From: Paenibacillus wulumuqiensis
GTDB taxonomy: Bacteria > Bacillota > Bacilli > Paenibacillales > Paenibacillaceae
DNA: 64,000 bases
Assembly (NCBI RefSeq): GCF_000971965.1
Contig: NZ_LAQP01000001.1
Location: 558,001-622,000, forward strand
Direction: 5' to 3'
In this document: piece after piece, positions 53,354 through 62,083 of the stretch
Position numbering within the stretch: the first letter of the stretch is position 1
Layout of the letters: the number at the start of each line of letters is the position of its first letter
Made by a program: the position numbers and the translations under genes
The notes under the pieces: model-generated
Told to the model about the DNA's origin: nothing
Database searches by the model: none
The model's input: only the letters and a program-made list of their open reading frames with translations

Positions 53354-55279
53354 ATGCCCAACTTACAATCCATTCAGATTCAGCTGCCCAACGGCTCCAG
53401 CCGTGAAGTCCATCTAGGCATTTCTGCCGGGGAAATTGCTCATTCCATCAGCAGCAGTCTTGGCAAAAGTGCGATTGCTGCCAAAGTGAACGGTCAGCTC
53501 GTTGATCTCGGTACACCTTTGCAGGATCACGGTAAACTGGAGATTATTACATCCGAAAATGAACTCAGCCTTCCCATCTACCGCGTTAGTGCCGCTCATA
53601 TTCTCGCTCAGGCGATCAAGCGGCTGTACGGTGCAGAGCAGGTCAAGCTAGGGATCGGGCTTGCTGTGGCCGATGGATTTTATTATGACTTTGAGCTGGA
53701 TCGTCCTCTCTCTTCAGCCGATTTCCCGCAGATCGAGCAGGAAATGCAGCGGATTATTGCCGAGAATCTGCCGATCCAGCGGCAGGAATTGAACCGGGAC
53801 GAAGCGATTACCTTATTTACTTCCCAGCAAGAACATTACAAGCTGGAGATGATCCGCAATCAGCTGGAGGATATCGCATTTTCCGTATATGCCCAGGGTG
53901 AATTTATCGATCTGGATCGCGGTCCCCATCTTCCCTCCACTGGTAAATTACAGGCTTTCAAACTGATGAGTGTAGCAGGTGCCTATTGGCGCGGTGATGC
54001 GGCGAATCCGGTACTGCAGCGTATTTATGGTACTGCCTTTGCCGATAAAGCGCAGCTGCAGTCCCGTCTGCTCATGCTGGAGGAAGCCCGCAAGCGGGAT
54101 CACCGTAAACTCGGACGCGAGCTCAAATTGTTCATGTTCTCGGATGAAGCACCGGGAATGCCCTTTTACCTGCCAAGAGGTATGGCACTGCGTACTGAGC
54201 TGGAAGACTTCTCCCGCAGACAGCAGCTGAGCCGTGGTTACGAGGAAGTTCGTACACCGATCATGATGAATCAGCAGCTGTGGGAGCAATCCGGTCACTG
54301 GGATCATTACAAGGACAATATGTACTTTTCACAGGTCGATCAGGAGAGCTTTGCCCTCAAGCCGATGAACTGTCCGGGGCATATGCTTATTTACAAAAAC
54401 GAGCTGCGCTCCTACCGCGATCTGCCGATTCGGATGATGGAATTCGGACAGGTACACCGCCATGAATTCTCCGGCGCATTAAACGGACTGATGCGTGTAC
54501 GTACATTCTGCCAGGATGATGCTCATATCTATGCTCTGCCTGAACAGATGGAGGCCGAGATTCACAAGGCGATGGAATTGATTGATGATATGTATGCTGT
54601 CTTTGGTTTCGATTATGAAATTGAACTGTCCACTCGCCCGGAAGATTCCATGGGCTCTGAAGAGCTGTGGGACCAGGCCGAGCAGGCACTGCGCAATGTA
54701 CTGGAAGCACGCGGCGTCGATTATCGTCTCAATGAAGGCGACGGTGCCTTTTACGGACCGAAGATCGACTTTCACATTCTTGATGCTCTCAAGCGCAGCT
54801 GGCAATGCGGTACTATCCAGCTGGACTTCCAGATGCCGGAGAAGTTTGATCTGAGCTATATCGGCGAGGACAGTCAAAAGCATCGTCCAGTCGTAATCCA
54901 CCGGGCCATCTACGGATCAGTAGACCGGTTCCTCGGTATTCTGACTGAGCATTATGCAGGAGCATTCCCGCTGTGGCTCGCTCCGGTACAGGCGAGAATT
55001 CTGCCTGTGTCCGATCATTACATCGATTACGCTCTACAGGTCAAGAAGATTCTGTCCGATGCCGGGCTGCGAGTCGACGCCGATATCAGCGGCAACAAGC
55101 TCGGTTACAAAATGCGTGAAGCCCAGCAGGAGAAGATTCCTTACATTCTCGTCGTCGGGGAAAAGGAACAACAGTCTGGCAGCGTCAATGTACGCAGATA
55201 CAATGATGATGCGCAGATTATGATGCCTATAGATGATGCGATCGGACAGCTGCAAGCACAAATTGAGCAAAAATCCTAG
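53354..55279 (+). CDS. thrS: Threonyl-tRNA synthetase with degenerate editing site
   Basis: This 641-residue class II synthetase charges tRNA-Thr. A TGS domain (1-65), the N2 editing domain (about 70-225), the catalytic core (about 245-535) and the anticodon-binding domain (540-641) are in normal order. Catalytic zinc ligands are intact (Cys in PMNCPGH, His in DDAHIY, His in VVIHRAI). In the editing site the E. coli residues His73, His77, Asp180 and Cys182 correspond to Val78, His82, Asp186 and Asp188: the HxxxH motif reads VSAAH and DMCRGPH reads DLDRGPH. Removal of mischarged Ser is therefore doubtful. The start at 53354 follows GGAGGTAC. A second ThrRS elsewhere in the genome is plausible, as in Bacillus (thrS and thrZ). 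Confidence 0.92.
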   Translation: MPNLQSIQIQLPNGSSREVHLGISAGEIAHSISSSLGKSAIAAKVNGQLVDLGTPLQDHGKLEIITSENELSLPIYRVSAAHILAQAIKRLYGAEQVKLGIGLAVADGFYYDFELDRPLSSADFPQIEQEMQRIIAENLPIQRQELNRDEAITLFTSQQEHYKLEMIRNQLEDIAFSVYAQGEFIDLDRGPHLPSTGKLQAFKLMSVAGAYWRGDAANPVLQRIYGTAFADKAQLQSRLLMLEEARKRDHRKLGRELKLFMFSDEAPGMPFYLPRGMALRTELEDFSRRQQLSRGYEEVRTPIMMNQQLWEQSGHWDHYKDNMYFSQVDQESFALKPMNCPGHMLIYKNELRSYRDLPIRMMEFGQVHRHEFSGALNGLMRVRTFCQDDAHIYALPEQMEAEIHKAMELIDDMYAVFGFDYEIELSTRPEDSMGSEELWDQAEQALRNVLEARGVDYRLNEGDGAFYGPKIDFHILDALKRSWQCGTIQLDFQMPEKFDLSYIGEDSQKHRPVVIHRAIYGSVDRFLGILTEHYAGAFPLWLAPVQARILPVSDHYIDYALQVKKILSDAGLRVDADISGNKLGYKMREAQQEKIPYILVVGEKEQQSGSVNVRRYNDDAQIMMPIDDAIGQLQAQIEQKS

Positions 55280-55367
55280 CGTACCCTACCCCTGCTGATT
55301 AACACCTCCCGGCAGCCGGGTAACAGTGAGGAGAACAGACTATTTAATGAAGGAGGAACCGTTGATC

Positions 55368-55700
55368 ATGCCACATTCCGATTCATCCGTATTGATCCAG
55401 CTGGGCGATCTGGAGATTCACGGACTCCATTATGAGGAAAAGCAATTCGCCGATGCCAGTAAACCCGATTCAGCAGAGCTTAGACTGATTACATTTGATT
55501 TTGTGATTACCGGCAGTCAGGAATATCATGATGTAACCATCCTGCTCTACAATCCGACAGTAGATGTCCGGGTTCCTGATCGCCAGCTGCAATTTCAGGC
55601 TGCTGTGCACAACTACTTTACCTCGGTTCCAAAGTTTGAAAAGGATACCGATACGGTAGATGTTCATCTTGAACTGATCGAGGTACTGTCCAATGTATGA
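55368..55700 (+). CDS. DUF3219 protein (YkvR-like)
   Basis: This 110-residue cytoplasmic protein is mostly beta-stranded. The stretch ITFDFVITGSQEYHDVTILLYN and the downstream VPDRQLQFQAAVHNYFTS recall DUF3219/YkvR of Bacillus. A strong AAGGAGG lies 11 bp before the ATG at 55368; a TTG at 55362 is better spaced and may be the real start. It follows thrS after 88 bp and could be read through from it. Function is unknown. Confidence 0.6.
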   Translation: MPHSDSSVLIQLGDLEIHGLHYEEKQFADASKPDSAELRLITFDFVITGSQEYHDVTILLYNPTVDVRVPDRQLQFQAAVHNYFTSVPKFEKDTDTVDVHLELIEVLSNV

Positions 55701-55848
55701 GGCCAGGTAACAATCCTGGCATGAAGTACTATTTCTTCCATGCTCATCCTACAGCGATTGGACGATTTATGAACTTGATAATGTGTTAATTTACAATGGA
55801 TTGTTGCAAACTCTTCTCTGTTATATAGAAGTAAACTTGCAGACTGCA

Positions 55849-55902
55849 TATCAAAAAGGACAGACATGGCGCATTTCTTCGCCTGCCTGTCCTTTTTGAT
55901 AA
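55849..55902. terminator. Bidirectional terminator after the DUF3219 gene
   Basis: TATCAAAAAGGACAG (55849-55863) pairs perfectly with its complement at 55887-55901; the A and T runs lie inside the stem. A second inverted repeat GCATAT/ATATGC at 55956-55984 could end the minus-strand gene at 56027. Apart from these, the 326-bp gap 55701-56026 is empty. Confidence 0.75.
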
Positions 55903-56026
55903 TTCCAGAGTCGATTCTCGCGATGGTTGCAGTCTGTATTTTTACAATCGTTACAGCATATATTCTCGCCGAATTCGAATATGCCGTCTATTATTCTGAT
56001 ATGCGATTTACTGCTGGTTACTCCAC

Positions 56027-57088
56027 TTAATTGGTTGATTTGAAAATGGAGCTGTTAATCCAGTTCCGATGTACATAGGCAGGTGAGTTATCAAGCGTAC
56101 CGTACCATTTGCCATTACGCTGCTCTGTGTATTCGGTATATTGACTCCACGGATACGCCTGCTCTTCATTGAAGCGGGACACCTGCACGTTCTCGTAGCG
56201 CTGGTTCATCGTTGTTCCCTGGATATTATTGCCGTCAAACGCCTTTTTGGCAATGGACGTTACTCTTTTGACCGATGTGGAATCCGTATCGCTGTCCGTC
56301 CATTTGGTTGGCGCAATCAGCACCTGGGTGTTATTAACAACAAAATAGGCGTTGTAATACGTATCCGTACTCACTGTTTTGGACAGATAGAATTTGACGT
56401 TTTTGACCTGATTGCCATCATACTTCTGATTGGTCGAATCTCCGTAATAGAATCCGTTTGAACGGATGTATGGCAGCCAGCGATGTGTACCGGTCTGGTA
56501 GGAATAGCCTGCTTCGATTGCGCCTCGCTCCGAGTCAAATCCATAATATACCCATGGCTGCTCTCCTTCACCCAAGCCACTTACAGCCGGAAGTGTAATA
56601 TCCGAAGTAATACTGTCAAATCCCTCAAAGCCGAGCTGGCGTCGCTCAAACGCACCTGTTGTTCCACCATTGATCTGATTAACCGGGAATGTATTATTCG
56701 GATTGAACTGTGTGGAACTGGTGAGATTATTAACCTCGTCCTCCCGTTTGGCAGCACCCAGATAACCGCGCTTGGAGCTGTACACTTCCCCGGTTACCGT
56801 CATATACGTATAATCCGCGTTCACCAATTGTTGTGTTTCTTCCGCCTGAACATCCGGCTTGTCAGAAGTGGATTGTTCCTTCACATCTGCAGCAGTGCCG
56901 GCTGTATCACGAATAACCGCTCTCTTCTGCTGCTGGAAAAAGTCCGAGTCGATATCGGAGGCTGCAGTGCTGGAGGCTGGCTGCGGCTCCTGATTTACAG
57001 GGGTGTTGCTTTCTGCATAAGCAGTTGCGAAAGGCAAACTGAACAATGCTGCCATTCCAAGTGATAATACCATTTTAGCTGTTTTCAT
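56027..57088 (-). CDS. Secreted protein, YrpD-like
   Basis: This is a 353-residue exported protein: a Sec signal peptide ends TAYA near residue 25. Residues 26-90 are a disordered polar region. The remaining part has features I associate with the YrpD family: GYLGAAKREDEVNNLTSSTQFN, GFEGFDSITSDITLPAVSGL and PWVYYGFDSERGAIEAGYSYQTG. It is rich in Tyr, Asn and Thr, as extracellular beta proteins are. ATG follows GAAAGGAAA. The function of YrpD is unknown. The gene is isolated, with 617 bp of AT-rich DNA upstream. Confidence 0.65.
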   Translation of the reverse strand: MKTAKMVLSLGMAALFSLPFATAYAESNTPVNQEPQPASSTAASDIDSDFFQQQKRAVIRDTAGTAADVKEQSTSDKPDVQAEETQQLVNADYTYMTVTGEVYSSKRGYLGAAKREDEVNNLTSSTQFNPNNTFPVNQINGGTTGAFERRQLGFEGFDSITSDITLPAVSGLGEGEQPWVYYGFDSERGAIEAGYSYQTGTHRWLPYIRSNGFYYGDSTNQKYDGNQVKNVKFYLSKTVSTDTYYNAYFVVNNTQVLIAPTKWTDSDTDSTSVKRVTSIAKKAFDGNNIQGTTMNQRYENVQVSRFNEEQAYPWSQYTEYTEQRNGKWYGTLDNSPAYVHRNWINSSIFKSTN

Positions 57089-57589
57089 AAGTATTTCCTT
57101 TCAATTCCTTAAGTATAGTTGTAGGTTTTTCGGCAGAACGTGCTTTTCCTATCTGGGACACTGCCCAAATCCTACAGAAGATGCAGCCAGAGAATTGGAT
57201 CTGTAATTTATTTAATAAAAGATCATCCGGCTAGCTAGAATGCTCCCTCACAATGGGTATAAAACCTATATATACATTAACACGTTTTCGCAGCAAGTTA
57301 AAATTTGGCGAGTCCCATATGCAGGTAACAACCTATTTATACATTAAAATCATAATTATTGTTTGTTTTTCATAGAAATTGTGAAAATTTTATGTCTATC
57401 TCAAAAATAATTTTAATTTTCGGTAGAATATGTGAAACATTTTATGATTAGGATACGTAATATATAGTATACCTAATCAAAGCGTGACAAATTTCGCTAA
57501 AATGCTCTGTCAGATAGATACAGAACAGTTTATTACGGGATATTATCACTTTTGCAGACTGCAGCTGCTTCTAACGTATTGTAACGATG

Positions 57590-57619
57590 TTACCGTTCAT
57601 CATTTATTCATATTATAAT
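57590..57619 (+). promoter_or_regulatory. Promoter with overlapping palindrome before the GHL10 gene
   Basis: TATAAT (57614-57619) is preceded by TTACCG at 18 bp, a moderate -35. The palindrome GTAAC-GAT-GTTAC at 57581-57593 overlaps the -35 and may be an operator. The rest of the gap 57089-57705 is very AT-rich with no gene. Confidence 0.4.
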
Positions 57620-57705
57620 GGTATAGTTACGAAAAGTAATAATGAATCGGCACGGCACTTACACAAATTCAAAAACATACGGATTCACGAAAGGACCGAT
57701 CTCAC

Positions 57706-58842
57706 ATGAAAAAAATAGCTTATTCGCTCTCTGCTGCTCTACTGGCCCTGACCATTATGCCATGGCAGACTTCTACTGCCAGTGCAGCTGAACCGGCTGC
57801 TCCGGTAACACCGCTGACCAATGAAATCACGGTACAGACTGAAGCCAATTTCCGCAATGCAGATGATGTTAATTCTTTCATTATCAAAGCTGCGCGTAAT
57901 CATGTATCAGTGATCAATATGAGTGTAAAACAGGATAGCGATGTGAATGGCAACTCCGGTTTTGCTTTTTATGACAGCCAGATTGTTCCAGAAGCGATTG
58001 AATATGAGAGCTTCGATGCGCTGGCAGCCGTAATCGATAAAGCCCATGAATATGGTATCAAAGTACGTGCATGGGTACCACAGGCTCAGGACAAAGCTGC
58101 TATCGATATCAACTCTTCCTGGCAGATGCGTACTATTGATGACTATGGCAAAATCTCTTCCTATACTGGGTATACCGGTACAGAAAACCATGTCAACCTG
58201 TTTGAGCCTGCTGTTCAGCAGTATGAACGTTCCATCGTCAAGGAAGTAGTACAGAATTACAATATTGACGGTGTCGTAGTAAGCGGTCTGGATTTTGATA
58301 ATGAGCGTGTGGATATGAATATTTCCACTATCAATGCTTTCCGTCAATCGAACAGTTTTGATCCGAGAGAGATTGATTTCACAAGAAGCAGCAGCGCGAG
58401 CAAAATTGCGCAATGGAACAACTGGAAAGCCCAGCAAATGGCTTCTTACCTGCAATCGATCAGTACCGATGTAAAAACAATCAAACCGGATCTGGCTCTG
58501 GGCGTCTACACTGCTTCTCCGGACAAAGCCAACTCCGGTCAGGATGTTGCCCTGTTCAGCCAGTATGTTGACTTCCTGCTGCCAATGGCAAATTACAGCG
58601 GCCTGGGTCATTCGGTAGACTGGATCTACAACTCTACAGGCATTCTGGCAGCCACCAAAGCAAAAGCAGCCGACAAAACACTGATCCCTGCTGTAGACGC
58701 GAATATTGACACCAATACAGCAACCAATCTTTATAATGGACTGCGTACTAATCAGCCGGGAGTAACCAGCGTGAACTACTATGGTATCGGTCAATGGACA
58801 GATGCCATGCTGAACAATCTGGGACTGCGTTCCAGCCTGTAA
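57706..58842 (+). CDS. Secreted glycoside hydrolase-like protein (GHL10/YngK type)
   Basis: This is a 378-residue exported protein. A signal peptide (about 1-27, ending ASA) precedes a TIM-barrel-like domain. Segments such as KAHEYGIKVRAWVP near 117-130, NYNIDGVVVSGLDFDNE near 184-200 and VDFLLPMANYSG near 287-298 match the pattern of GHL10/DUF187 proteins such as YngK. Asp193 and Asp198 in this stretch are candidate catalytic acids. The substrate is not known; relatives are thought to act on cell-wall or exopolysaccharide chains. AAAGGA precedes the ATG. It is monocistronic, ending at a strong terminator. Confidence 0.75.
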   Translation: MKKIAYSLSAALLALTIMPWQTSTASAAEPAAPVTPLTNEITVQTEANFRNADDVNSFIIKAARNHVSVINMSVKQDSDVNGNSGFAFYDSQIVPEAIEYESFDALAAVIDKAHEYGIKVRAWVPQAQDKAAIDINSSWQMRTIDDYGKISSYTGYTGTENHVNLFEPAVQQYERSIVKEVVQNYNIDGVVVSGLDFDNERVDMNISTINAFRQSNSFDPREIDFTRSSSASKIAQWNNWKAQQMASYLQSISTDVKTIKPDLALGVYTASPDKANSGQDVALFSQYVDFLLPMANYSGLGHSVDWIYNSTGILAATKAKAADKTLIPAVDANIDTNTATNLYNGLRTNQPGVTSVNYYGIGQWTDAMLNNLGLRSSL

Positions 58843-58879
58843 TCCTATCAATTGAGTACGATAATAACCCAATTAATAT

Positions 58880-58918
58880 AAAACAGCCCCTTTCCTCTCT
58901 GGAAAAGGGCTGTTTTAC
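58880..58918 (+). terminator. Terminator of the GHL10 gene
   Basis: AAAACAGCCC and GGGCTGTTTT form the stem, with inner TTTCC/GGAAA. It is followed by a T-rich tail. Confidence 0.85.
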
Positions 58919-59043
58919 TTTGGTATGATGCTGCGACTTGTGACACCTTATCACGAGTGCTATACTAGGGCCGCGTATAACCATACATATTTTGATGCAT
59001 CATAATTTTCAGACTGTACAAGTCCTGAGGAGAAAAGTACATT

Positions 59044-59961
59044 ATGAGTCCTATTCGATTAAAACGGTCATGGATAATCTGGAGCAGCCTGTTCCTTATG
59101 GTTATGGTCGGCATAGTGATCTGGCTGCTGTACATGAATCATATTGCCAGACCAGGGACGGCCCATATACAAACCTGGTCTGCACAGCATGGTGAACTCA
59201 AGCATCTGCGAATCGATTCCGATTATGAGATTGCGGTCCAGTTTGAACCCAGCACGGATGGTAAGGATAGTGTACAGCTCCATGGAGAATTATCTACCTA
59301 TGTGATCCGGCAGCTGAGCCAGCTCGATATTCATCAAAATACGCTTCAACTGCAGCTGAAGCAGCCTCATTATCCTGGAGATCTATGGAGCGGTAACACT
59401 CCTGCGCATGTGCAGTATATTACCGTACGGCTCGCTGATCCACGCAGTATGGAATCGGCCGAGTTCCAATTGGCTTCCGCCCAGACCAATCTCACCGATG
59501 TCACCGCCGACCGGATTATTGCACATAGCGGCTCCGGCCGTATCAAGGCTCAGCAGCTGAATGGACATGCCCAGCTGTATACATCTTCCGGCGATATTCT
59601 TGTACAACAGTGGCATGGCGAACAGCTTGAATTGGAATCAAGCTCCGGTAGTATACGGGTCAATAAGGCCAGCGGACGGGTTCATTCTTTTACCGGGTCC
59701 GGACAGCTCCATATCGGCCGCCTTGATGGTGAAGGACAGATTGAAGCCAAATCCGGAGATGTGGATATCCTACTAGCGGATCTTCATAGTTTGCAGGTAA
59801 ACGCTCAGACTGGTAACGTACTTATTCATAATCATTCATCTGCTGAGGGGAATTATGATATCCATTCGGAGACAGGTCAGGTAAAGCTGCCCGCTGCCTC
59901 CTCTCACGGCCAGCAGTATATACGGGTGCGTACCACTACAGGGAATATAACCGTCAATTAA
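59044..59961 (+). CDS. Membrane-anchored DUF4097 beta-helix protein
   Basis: This 305-residue protein has one N-terminal membrane helix (about 10-30) and a long extracytoplasmic part. Repeated short strands carry the DUF4097 pattern of Ser/Gly-rich turns (IIAHSGSGRIKA, LYTSSGDILVQ, LESSSGSIRVN, VHSFTGSGQLHIG, EAKSGDVDI), which stack into a beta-solenoid. Relatives include LiaG, encoded in the cell-envelope stress operon of Bacillus. RBS GAGGAGAAAAG precedes the ATG. No two-component partner is adjacent. Its role is probably structural or adhesive at the cell surface. Confidence 0.75.
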   Translation: MSPIRLKRSWIIWSSLFLMVMVGIVIWLLYMNHIARPGTAHIQTWSAQHGELKHLRIDSDYEIAVQFEPSTDGKDSVQLHGELSTYVIRQLSQLDIHQNTLQLQLKQPHYPGDLWSGNTPAHVQYITVRLADPRSMESAEFQLASAQTNLTDVTADRIIAHSGSGRIKAQQLNGHAQLYTSSGDILVQQWHGEQLELESSSGSIRVNKASGRVHSFTGSGQLHIGRLDGEGQIEAKSGDVDILLADLHSLQVNAQTGNVLIHNHSSAEGNYDIHSETGQVKLPAASSHGQQYIRVRTTTGNITVN

Positions 59962-59968
59962 GAAGAGT

Positions 59969-60017
59969 CAGGAGATACTGATGATACAGGATGAATGACA
60001 GTTTCTCCTGATTTTTC
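59969..60017 (+). terminator. Terminator of the DUF4097 gene
   Basis: CAGGAGATACTG pairs with CAGTTTCTCCTG (one mismatch), followed by ATTTTT. Confidence 0.7.
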
Positions 60018-60183
60018 TGTGTTTAATGCCTTTAGGATGTGACAAATCCCTCTAAATATTTTATTAATAGGCTATATTTATGATTATTCTGTAAATAATA
60101 TCCATTCTTCAATCTGTAATTGTAAAAAATATGTTATAACTAGTAGAAGAAATGAAATTACGAATGACAATCTGGAGTGTGAC

Positions 60184-62055
60184 ATGACTACCGAACCCCA
60201 ACAATTACGCGAATTGTTAACTGACAACTGCAGCAGTCATATCCTTTATGTATACAATGATCCTTCTTCCTACCTGGACCGTCTGATCTCCTATATGCAA
60301 ATCGGGCTGAAGCAGGGCAGCTATGTGCTGATCGCTGAGGAAGCTTCCATTTACAAACAGGCAGTTGAACGGTTATCGTCTGAACTGGCAGCAGTGCAGC
60401 CGAATCGCCTGTATTATATCGATCATACCTCCTTCAGCCTGCCGTACACAGATTCTCCTTTTGATCGGCTTTTGACTTATTTCCGTAATAATATACAGCA
60501 GGCTGACTATGACCAGCAGCTGCCCGTATATATCTGGTCTCATCAGTATTTGACAGAGACAGCAGCCATTGCTTCCGGTCCTCTACCAATCGGCAAAGCA
60601 TTGTCCGAACAGTCGGTGACATCTGTAGAAACAAAATGTATATATGCCTGCAACGGACAGCAATTGACCGCAGCCGCGCAGCTGCAGCTAATGCGGGATT
60701 ATCCTTATCTCATGACCGATCAGGAAATGGTGCCTTCTCCCCTGTATATGGAATCACCCACTCGGACAGAAAAGGGGCAAAATAACGGAACAGCCGACAG
60801 TCAGCATGAATACGGCTCAATAGTGTCGCCGCAGAATCAGCCGGAAGCGGAAAAGCTGAAGCAGCAAATCACCGAGCAAACCGTACGGGCCAAAAGTGAC
60901 TTTCTGGCAATGATGAGCCACGAGATACGCACGCCGATGAACGGAGTAATCGGGATGACCCAGCTGCTGCTGGATTCACCCGATCTCGGCGAACAGCATC
61001 GCGAATATGTACAGGTTATTGCCAAAAGCAGCCAGTCTCTGCTGACTATCATTAACGACATCCTCGATTTTTCCAAAATAGAAGCCGGTAAGACCGAGTT
61101 GGTGAGAGAGCCTTTTAATATTCATCATCTGATGGCAGAGACGCTGGACATAATGCTTGTACGTGCAAAAGAGAAAAACCTGGAGGTTAGCCTGTCTATT
61201 CATCCCCATATACCGGAGTGGCTGATTGGTGACCCCAAACGCCTGCGACAGGTTCTGCTTAACTTAGTCAGCAATGCCATTAAGTTTACAATGGAGGGCA
61301 GCGTACGGATTTCGGCACGTCTGCTGGCCGGCAGCATGGACCCTCTGACAATTCAATTCAGTGTAACGGACAGCGGGATCGGTGTACCTGCAGACAAAGT
61401 GGACTATTTATTTCAACCCTTTCATCAGCTGGATAACTATATTACCCGAACGACCGAAGGGACCGGGCTGGGACTCGCTATTAGCAAAAGTCTGGTTGAA
61501 ATGATGAACGGCAGGATCTGGATCGAATCTTTGCCCGGTCAGGGCACCCGATTCTGCTTTACTGCCAGCTTTCAGCCGGAGGAATCTCCTCCTGTACCCG
61601 GCGGTCCGCTCATACAGAGTACACCTATTCAACTACGTTCGCCTTTGAATATTTTAATTGCCAGGGAATCCGCCATCAGCCGAAGTCAACTGCAAAAGAT
61701 ATTGCTGGATCTGGGGTACACTTCCACTACGATAAGCAGCTCGCAGCAGATCGTCGAAAACATGGCTTCTGTCCTCTACCAGATAGTATTTATGGATATA
61801 CAAATGTCTGGCAGAGATGGACTGGATAGGGTTCGATTCATACACGATCTTCCGGTATATAACGGCACTTCCGCTCAGAAACCTTATCTGGTCGGGATTG
61901 CCGGAGCAGGTCAGGACAGCGTATGTGATGTACACCTTCAGGCAGGGATGGACGAATGCCTGATGGAACCCTTATCCAAACGCCAGATTGCCGGAGTGCT
62001 GCAAAGATATGAAGAACGTTATGGCCAGCATGGACCTGATTATCTGACTCCCTGA
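60184..62055 (+). CDS. Soluble MEDS-domain histidine kinase with degenerate receiver
   Basis: This 623-residue cytoplasmic protein has no membrane helix. Residues 10-190 are a MEDS-type sensor domain (SSHILYVYNDPSSYLDRLIS, GSYVLIAEEASIY), known from DcmR-like proteins and thought to bind small hydrocarbons or methyl compounds. Residues 235-300 are a HisKA domain with His246 in MMSHEIRTPMNG. Residues 345-460 are an HATPase domain with intact N, G1 and G2 boxes (NLVSNAIKF, DSGIG, GTGLGLAI). Residues 487-610 have the receiver fold with Asp538 in FMDIQMSG. However, the acidic pair is replaced by Ala-Arg-Glu (493-495) and the conserved Lys by Glu595 (MEP). The receiver is probably not phosphorylated in the ordinary way. 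RBS is weak (TGGAG). Confidence 0.85.
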   Translation: MTTEPQQLRELLTDNCSSHILYVYNDPSSYLDRLISYMQIGLKQGSYVLIAEEASIYKQAVERLSSELAAVQPNRLYYIDHTSFSLPYTDSPFDRLLTYFRNNIQQADYDQQLPVYIWSHQYLTETAAIASGPLPIGKALSEQSVTSVETKCIYACNGQQLTAAAQLQLMRDYPYLMTDQEMVPSPLYMESPTRTEKGQNNGTADSQHEYGSIVSPQNQPEAEKLKQQITEQTVRAKSDFLAMMSHEIRTPMNGVIGMTQLLLDSPDLGEQHREYVQVIAKSSQSLLTIINDILDFSKIEAGKTELVREPFNIHHLMAETLDIMLVRAKEKNLEVSLSIHPHIPEWLIGDPKRLRQVLLNLVSNAIKFTMEGSVRISARLLAGSMDPLTIQFSVTDSGIGVPADKVDYLFQPFHQLDNYITRTTEGTGLGLAISKSLVEMMNGRIWIESLPGQGTRFCFTASFQPEESPPVPGGPLIQSTPIQLRSPLNILIARESAISRSQLQKILLDLGYTSTTISSSQQIVENMASVLYQIVFMDIQMSGRDGLDRVRFIHDLPVYNGTSAQKPYLVGIAGAGQDSVCDVHLQAGMDECLMEPLSKRQIAGVLQRYEERYGQHGPDYLTP

Positions 62056-62083
62056 CAGAAAAAGGCCGCAGCCGCTGAATGGT

